From: Nematostella vectensis
Lineage: Eukaryota > Cnidaria > Anthozoa > Actiniaria > Edwardsiidae
NCBI RefSeq assembly: GCF_932526225.1
Contig: NC_064046.1
Span: 11,991,719 to 12,055,718, forward strand
Length of the DNA stretch: 64,000 bases
Direction of reading: 5' to 3'
The notes beneath the pieces were generated by a model, which worked only from the letters and a program-made list of their open reading frames with translations, did not search any database and was not told the origin of the DNA. The translations under genes and the position numbers were made by a program. Numbering within the stretch: position 1 is the stretch's first letter; each line of letters begins with the position of its first letter. Below, one piece after another: positions 57,419-64,000 of this stretch.

Positions 57419-60316
57419 ATGTGGAGCATGTTCGGCAAGAAAAAGGAGACTCCTCCAACAACGCAAGAAGCCATCCAAAAACTTCGATCAACGGAGGAGT
57501 TGTTGCAGAAGAAGAGTGATTTTCTAGAGAAGAAAATAGAAAACGAGTTACAAATAGCGAAGCAAAATGCATCCAAAAACAAACGAAGTACGTTTAAACC
57601 ATTTAAAGACTATAATGAAGGCTTTAGTAGTCTCTAAAGCTGTTGTGTTGAGAATTTTTTATGTGTTTTATTTCTTTAGCTGCTTTGAATGCTCTAAAGC
57701 GGAAGAAACGACTGGAAAAACAGTTGAACCAAATAGATGGGACACTATCAACCATCGAGTTTCAGAGAGAAGCGTTAGAAGGTGCAAATACCAACACAGA
57801 AGTATTAAAGAACATGTCCTATGCTGCTAAGGCGCTCAAGGCTGCTCACCAACAACTGTGAGTGCTATTACAACTGTTATAATTTGATGTATTTCACATC
57901 TCACATCTTGTCATCACAAAAAGTTAGGACACAAGTCTATTGTTTTTTTTATATATATTTCGAGTCAGCAATTAGTAATTAAGAACTGGCAACCACACAT
58001 GGAACCACTAGTTCCATTTTTGTTGCTCTTGCATTCTGTGCATGCAGCGTGTATGTCCAGGTCACTTAACCAGTACTGTACAAAAGGACCTAAACTTGTT
58101 GGCAATGAAATGCTTACAGTATGTTGGTGCAACATGAAATACCACAGCCTTGTGCTACTGCTATACACACCTTTCAAATAGGTTTTCTCTTGAAAATCCA
58201 TGCATCGTAACCCGCATTGGTTCATGGGAAACATTTAGTTGCCAAATCTTGGTCCTGAAAGTCAAGTGAATATTACAACACATTGATTCTCTGAGGGCAA
58301 CCTTATTTAAAACAGGGGTATACTGGTGGAGGTGTATGTACCTCTGATCTACCTCTTTTATTATTATTTATCACCAACATAATGCATATTTAGTGTAACC
58401 ATACAAGGGGCAGCGATGGTTACTCAAAATTCTAAAAGTCTCGCAAAATCACAGTCTTGAAATCTTGGCACTTTTTACACAAGTGTTGAAGTCTCGTTTT
58501 TTTTTTTCAAAATTTAAGGGGGCTTGGAGCCTCATTTTTTCTACCACGGTCTCGGAGTCTCGGATTTTTAAACGCAATCTGTTTAATGTTGTTACCATGC
58601 TTATGGTTTTCCTCCTTTTCCAAGCCTTTATGCTCTAAACAGAAGATTTAGCTACTATAGCAAGATAGTATTGTAACTCTACTCATTCTTTGTTCAACTG
58701 ATGATTATAACATACCTGAGAGCATGTTATGAAGCTCAGACTCAGTTGTTAAGAGGCTCAGGCTCGGATTTTAACTTTTGACAAAAGTCTCAGGCTCAGC
58801 GCATCAGCAAGTCTTGGATTTACCCATTGCTACCCCTTATACAGCTAAGCATAAAAATATATTTAGTATTTAGCATACAGCTAAGCATAAGGACATTATT
58901 GATCAATAGGGGTACTAGTATAGTAATAAACATTATTATTAGTACATATAATACTGCCATATATAGTTAATATAACTTTTTTGCGTGTCTGTGCTTTTTA
59001 CTAATTTTTATTATTTTTTCATTAGCAGTATTTTTTTATTTGCGGTGTTTAGTTTAGTTATCTATGATAGATCAAACTTATTACCTTTGTTACCTTGTCA
59101 AGAACTTTTATTTATTGTTTATTTTGTAACCAGGGATGTTGATGATGTTCATGACATGATGGATGATATCCAAGAGCAGACAGAACTTGCCGACGAAATC
59201 TCTCGTGCTATATCCGAGCCTGCTGGTTTTGGCATGGATATTGATGAGGTACTTTTAACTGTAAAAACAATAGAAAATAGGTCATGCATGCCTAAAAAGA
59301 TACATGGCACTTTGTTCTATTGTAAGATTTTTTAAAATTTTACAATAAAATAATAAATAAAAAATTAAAATAAAAATTGTTTTTCTGTCTACAGGATGAA
59401 CTAAATGCTGAGTTAGATGAGTTGGAACAGTCAGAAATAGATAAACAAATTTTGGATATTGGTCCTACAAGTACTGGACTTCCATCTGTGCCTGAGACAG
59501 AACTTCCATCTCGACCAGGTAAAGCCTTAGCCAATCCCAAATTGCCCATACTTATTTACCCCATACCTTGAAACCAATAGAAGCTCCCTCTTCAAGCAAA
59601 GGTGGGTTACCAAACCCAATGTTGGTACCCAGAATCTGGGTACAGGAGACACTGGCTGGCATATGTAAATTTTCCACTTATATTTTGATTTACAGGTGAA
59701 GTACCACCTCCAACCCCGTCCCCCAACATTATAGTAAAATAAAAAATATATAGATGTATAGGATGTAGTATTACTGTAGATCAGGAAACAACAAGGTTTT
59801 CAATTGGTGCAGAGATTCTTTCTGCTCTATTATGTGAGTTGTTGCGATAAAGAATAAAAAGCTCTACTTAGGTACCACACTTCTCTGACTATAGTAGAAA
59901 ACCTCTGGCATAACATTGGGCCCTTATGCCACAAAATGCCCCATATGTACTGTATATTAGTTTTCCTTTTACCCCATATATCATACAAAGTACTCATATC
60001 TCAGTAGAGTTGTTGACATAAACATTTCTCTATAATTGCTGTTACCTGTGGTTGGTTTAGCCAACATTTTAAAATCATGTCAGAAAATGCACAATTTATT
60101 TAATAATAGTACTAATAATAATACTTTATTTTTTTTAGCGCCATTTCCTAAAGCTCAAAACTAAAAGAATATAATGACATTCCTTTAGGAAGTTCTGATT
60201 CTCCCTCTTCAAGTATCTGCTATCTGAGCTTTCATTTCCATATTGTTGTTTCAGCAAAAGCCAAGAAGAAAACTGAAGATGATGATTTGGCCGAACTGGA
60301 GGCATGGGCATCCTAG
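57419..60316 (+). CDS. CHMP4: Charged multivesicular body protein 4 (SNF7 family, ESCRT-III)
   Basis: Five exons, 57419-57587, 57680-57857, 59134-59248, 59395-59518 and 60255-60316, join in frame to 215 residues with GT/AG borders throughout. The N-terminus MWSMFGKKKETPPTTQEAIQ is the CHMP4 membrane-binding start. Exon 2 encodes the basic helix ALKRKKRLEKQLNQIDGTLS and TIEFQREALEGANTNTEVL. Exon 3 carries VDDVHDMMDDIQEQTELADEIS, exon 4 the acidic helix ELNAELDELEQSEIDKQIL and exon 5 the ALIX-binding C-terminal helix DDLAELEAWAS. The protein polymerises on membranes for multivesicular body sorting, cytokinetic abscission and membrane repair. Length fits the family (about 220). The assignment to CHMP4 rather than another CHMP is secure from both termini. 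Confidence 0.95.
58405..58838. mobile_element. MITE in CHMP4 intron 2
   Basis: 434 bp with ends AAGGGGCAGCGATGG and the mirror CCATTGCTACCCCTT, flanked by a possible 4-bp duplication ATAC (58401-58404 / 58839-58842). The interior repeats GTCTC/GGCTC motifs. Non-coding. Confidence 0.75.
59696..59742 (+). CDS. Candidate alternative last exon of CHMP4
   Basis: A good acceptor (TTTGATTTACAG) is followed by an exon that is in phase with exon 4 and encodes a short proline-rich end (GEVPPPTPSPNIIVK, stop). A poly(A) signal AATAAA lies about 110 bp downstream, near 59852-59857. Use of this exon would give a CHMP4 form without the ALIX-binding C-terminal helix. A second, weaker candidate, encoding eight residues, starts at 60139 after TTTTTTTTAG. 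Confidence 0.4.
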
Positions 60317-60708
60317 GAAAACGAATACACTATTCCAATCGGGCTGTTTATTATGAATTAACATGTCTTAGTACACTGGGGCAGACTACTAAGCTTCATA
60401 TACTGTACCTAGGAATCTGTACAAAGCAATACTGAAAACACAGTAATTTCAGAATTAAGCCAATAGAAATCCTGCAAGCAGTGTGACAGCCTTCCCTTTA
60501 TTTTATAAAAATACCCTATTATTATTACAACATAATTACTAAATACTGTGAATATTGATTTTTTTGTTTGTTTATTTTCACACTTTTGCATTGCTTGAAA
60601 ATAGACATTGCAAAAATTCAAAATCGTTCCAAATGAGATTCCCAAGTATGCAAAAGTTAATTCACAGTACAGTAGAAGTGACGTTCTTTGTGCAATTTCT
60701 GTACTTAA
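60317..60708 (+). other. CHMP4 3' UTR and spacer
   Basis: AT-rich sequence after the CHMP4 stop; no other gene is visible. Several A-rich hexamers could act as poly(A) signals. Confidence 0.5.
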
Positions 60709-60716
60709 CCCTTAAG

Positions 60717-61691
60717 CTAGCCTCCTCCGCAGGCAACTCATAAAGAAAAGGAGGGAAAGAATGGGTTACCTGTGGCAAAATTGCGGAGGAAGGAAATTAA
60801 AGTTCATAAAACCTTTCACTTATATCAATCTAGCTAAAACAAAGCATAGAAAACTTTCAAATTCTGAAAAGGGAATTCAATTTGATTGAAATTTGAATTT
60901 TCTACAGATCTTTAAAAATTTTCCTGGCCGCACGAAAGGAGATTGAATCGAGTGAACAATTCCAAGTTTTGGTGGGAAAATCCGATACAACGTATTTTCC
61001 TTAAATCCGTTAATATTCAGATACGGCAATACCACAAAATATTGGCGAAGTGTTGCCTATTGCAATTCTTCCCACAATAAAGTGAAGAATAATTTAAAGT
61101 CGAGAATTGTATGCGAAAAAAGAAAATATTGTTTTGTTGTAGGTTTCAAAAAAAGCGCGCGCTCGTGAGAATGTCGTCATTCTTGATTGCGAATGCAGCT
61201 CGCGCGCACAATGCAAAAACAATTCAAAGACTAAAAAATATCTGCTAAATTTTGCAAATTTGTTTCCTGAAGTTAAATAATCATTTGACTACCAGGTTGA
61301 GATATAAAAATGACTGTAAAAGTCGTAACCACACAACGTTCTTTAGCAATAACTAAGAAGACACGAAGAGGGGAACCGGTTTAGCTCGCACATATGTTTT
61401 CTCATGTAATTTGGTTCACATCTCGATCTGCTTCACAAATGACTGGACCCGGGCCTTTCAGTTCACTGCCTTTTTTCCGAAGGTTGACCAAAATACCTCA
61501 AAATTACAGATTTGATTTATTTGCACGAACGCCTGTTTTATAAGGTCCATACGAACCACATACCATTTAAAGTCTATCAACTCTGAAAGGTTATATGGAC
61601 TTTAAGGTTTGTCACTACCATTTTTTGCCACATGAAACCCAATCCTTTTTTTTTCTTTTTCTGCTCTTTGAGATGCCTGTGGAGGAGGCTA
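60717..61691. mobile_element. hAT-like non-autonomous transposon, 975 bp, with 8-bp target duplication
   Basis: Exact CCCTTAAG copies (60709-60716 and 61692-61699) flank inverted ends built on TAGCCTCCTCC(G/A)CAGGC, which continue imperfectly for about 75 bp, including a TGGGTT..C.TGTGGCAAAA block in each arm. The 8-bp duplication is diagnostic of the hAT superfamily. No transposase remains. Confidence 0.9.
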
Positions 61692-61699
61692 CCCTTAAG

Positions 61700-64000
61700 T
61701 CATTTTTATGGTAGATAATTTGACCAGTGGTGGGTATCTTTGTAGGAAAATAATAGAAATTAAAAGTATTGGGAGCTCACAATGCCACTTCTTAAAGTAC
61801 AAAAAGTTAAAGGTGATCTGACTTGGGTGGTGCATATTTCATAGGCTATGCAAATGATGCCAGCAGCTCAAGTATTGAATGATAGAGGGATAGCTTTATT
61901 TTATGCTAAGTGTTTTGGATTTTGAATAGAAAATATAACACTGCTACACAAGTCTGGCCAATACCATGTCTTTTTGTTTGAGTTGAAATGATGACAATTG
62001 AATTTTGCCATAGTCATGTTTGGACAAATCTATGTTCTGTTAAACCAATAGAATATCTGCTGTACAGTTTTTTTTTAACATTACTCAAGTCAAATATAAG
62101 GATTTATACTTAGTGAAGTAATCTATCTAGTGATCTTTTATTGAGTAAACATCATAACCACACTGGTGTTTGCTTATTTGAAAACGTTTTAGGTGGCACA
62201 AAACATCCTAACAGGTTAACATACTACGGAAGGACAGTGTGTGATTGTAGGAAGGAGTATTCTAAAACCTAGGAGAATAACCTAAATTTTTGTGTGAAAG
62301 GTGGTGGTGCAGGTTGAATTAGCCCATAAACTTTTGCACTAAGAAAAAGTAAACCTCCCACAGCCCTTGAAAACTGAGAGGGGAGGCACAACACACTAAA
62401 AAAATGGGGGGCACAGCCATGCCCCTACTGGTCTTTATTAAAATTACAGAAAAGCGGGGAAGGGAACAGGTCCCCCTGTCCATCTAGGTGGTACAGCACT
62501 ACCCCAAACATCTTCTCTTGTACAGAAAAGTTTTGTTTTTGATCATGTGGCTAAGTTTCACAGGTGCTAATAGGCAGATTCAAACCAAACACAGAAATCT
62601 TAAGGTAATTCCCTTGAAATAGTTCTACAACCCAGAATTTTTTAAAACTTTGCATTAACAATATTGAAGTTAAGGGCTTTCAAAAAATGTAATAAAAAAA
62701 ATAGGGGTACTGACCTCGTTTTCACAACAGAGGGGCGTAGAGTTGACACGTTTTCATTGATCGAGCAAGGAAAAATCCCAACTCTTAGTTTTCAAAAAGA
62801 GTGCCTATAGTCTTTGGAAAGTTAAGTTGTGTTTGTCGAGCTGCCAATATCCGATCTCCTAAACAATAACCCGTAGTACCTAATGTTTAAAACAAATCAC
62901 ATTTTAAGAGATCACACTAAAATACATTTTTCAGTATATATTTAACTATTTGAGCAAATAAAAAATGGGGGTAACCGACTTCGTTTTTCTGTCAAAGCGA
63001 TTTTAAGTAAAAAACGCGTGCCTTTTGCTGTGTTTTCTTGTACAACTGTGGCGGGCGCGCACTTAATACCGGAAAATTCGGCCATATAATCATATAATCT
63101 CTTATTGCAAGTCTCCCATTCAAAGTTAGTCGAAGTAGTGCTCCTCCCCTTACAGGCCCCAGCATTTCATAGAGCATGTGCCACATCAGAGCCAGCTAAA
63201 CAGGCTAAGGGTGCATCTTTTTACTCCCGATCCCGGAATGAGAATGATTAGAATAGAAAAAGCGCACGCTCGTTTATCGTATAGTTGCCTTGTGTGTTAA
63301 CTCCTTCCTCCCCCTCCCCCCCCCCTTATGCTCAAGATTCGGTACAGGCATGCTAGTGACAAAGATTATTTAGTGTCCCTAAAACGTACTTAGATATTGA
63401 GCATGTCATACCTTTTAACTTCAAACTCCAACAGAATACCAAGCAATTTATCTTCACTGCTGTTGTACCAGGAAAACTAAAAGTTTTACAGTTTTATATT
63501 TGTTGTCTTGAAAGGGAATGTAAATGTATGACAGATGTGATGTGTCCCTTTTTTTTTCTTCTTCAGATTTTCCAAAGGGCCCTGACTGCTTACTTGTGTA
63601 AATAGTACCTCCAAGTGCATTACTTTGTAATTTATTCAACTAAGGCAAAAGTATGAAATATAGTATTGGTACATTTCACTAAGTTTCAGTTGCTGATTAA
63701 AATGTTTACCCAAAGACAATAGAGACTGTTGATTGATTGATAGAATGTTCTATGTGAGCTGCTCACTAATTTAAAGATATTTTTTTGTAATGGAAAATGC
63801 TCTGCTACAGAAGCAGAACTATTAGGGGGGGGGGGTGAATAGGGGTATGTAAATCCGCCGATCTGCAACATTTTCGGGGCAAATCCGTGGATCTGCAGAT
63901 ATTTTTAGATCCGCATGGTTTGACAGATAAACAAAAGAATTGATTGAAATTCACTTAAAAACTAAAATTCTACAGTCAAAGCAGTCAAAATCCGAAATCT
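61700..64000. other. Non-coding flank
   Basis: No gene is supported; the open frames are short and lack domains. Short G or C runs occur near 63312-63325 and 63824-63834. Confidence 0.5.

Overview
The window looks like an AT-rich, intron-containing metazoan chromosome, most probably from an anthozoan cnidarian (sea anemone or coral). The host part supports three genes. They are a secreted collagen/SUEL-lectin protein in three exons (3559-6585, +), an intronless rhodopsin-class GPCR with partial amine-receptor features (25301-26485, -), and a CHMP4/SNF7 ESCRT-III gene in five exons (57419-60316, +). The rest of the host DNA is non-coding and full of non-autonomous DNA transposons, foldbacks, a long minisatellite (7908-9544), a (TAAA)n tract and homopolymer tracts. 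The cnidarian assignment rests on gene style and on my recollection of similar unannotated proteins in cnidarian assemblies. It has not been checked by search.

The interesting part is a GC-rich, densely coding island at about 10.3-23.15 kb. It is bounded by a perfect 49-bp terminal inverted repeat (10329-10377 / 23102-23150), with decayed inverted arms outside it and tandem subterminal repeats inside it. It is an integrated Polinton-like DNA virus/transposon. Left to right it carries: a membrane-hairpin protein (-), a probable minor capsid/penton-like protein (-), a conserved unknown with a C-terminal membrane anchor (+), a coiled-coil membrane protein (-), a probable major capsid protein (+), an A32-type packaging ATPase (+), four small accessory or membrane ORFs (+), a retroviral-type DDE integrase (+), and a long minus-strand replicase that converges on the integrase. 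The replicase combines a divergent family B polymerase palm, an SF1 helicase and a C-terminal HNH nuclease in one reading unit. No adenovirus-type protease or classical 3'-5' exonuclease motif was recognised.

The genes form a morphogenesis block (capsid, ATPase, accessory proteins), an integration gene and a replication gene, transcribed from at least two divergent promoter regions (12123-12164 and 14287-14399). The copy is decaying: I count about ten frameshifts or nonsense codons in the capsid-like, accessory and replicase genes. The ATPase, integrase and several small ORFs remain open. No target-site duplication could be fixed.

Outside the island there are several small elements with clear ends: a 975-bp hAT-like element with an 8-bp duplication (60717-61691), a MITE in the CHMP4 intron (58405-58838), a nested hAT-like insertion whose empty site is present elsewhere in the window (56552-56779), a 980-bp long-TIR element whose terminus also occurs as a stand-alone hairpin (45978-46957, 44962-44991), and a MITE family with two copies (9835-10080, 38705-38920).
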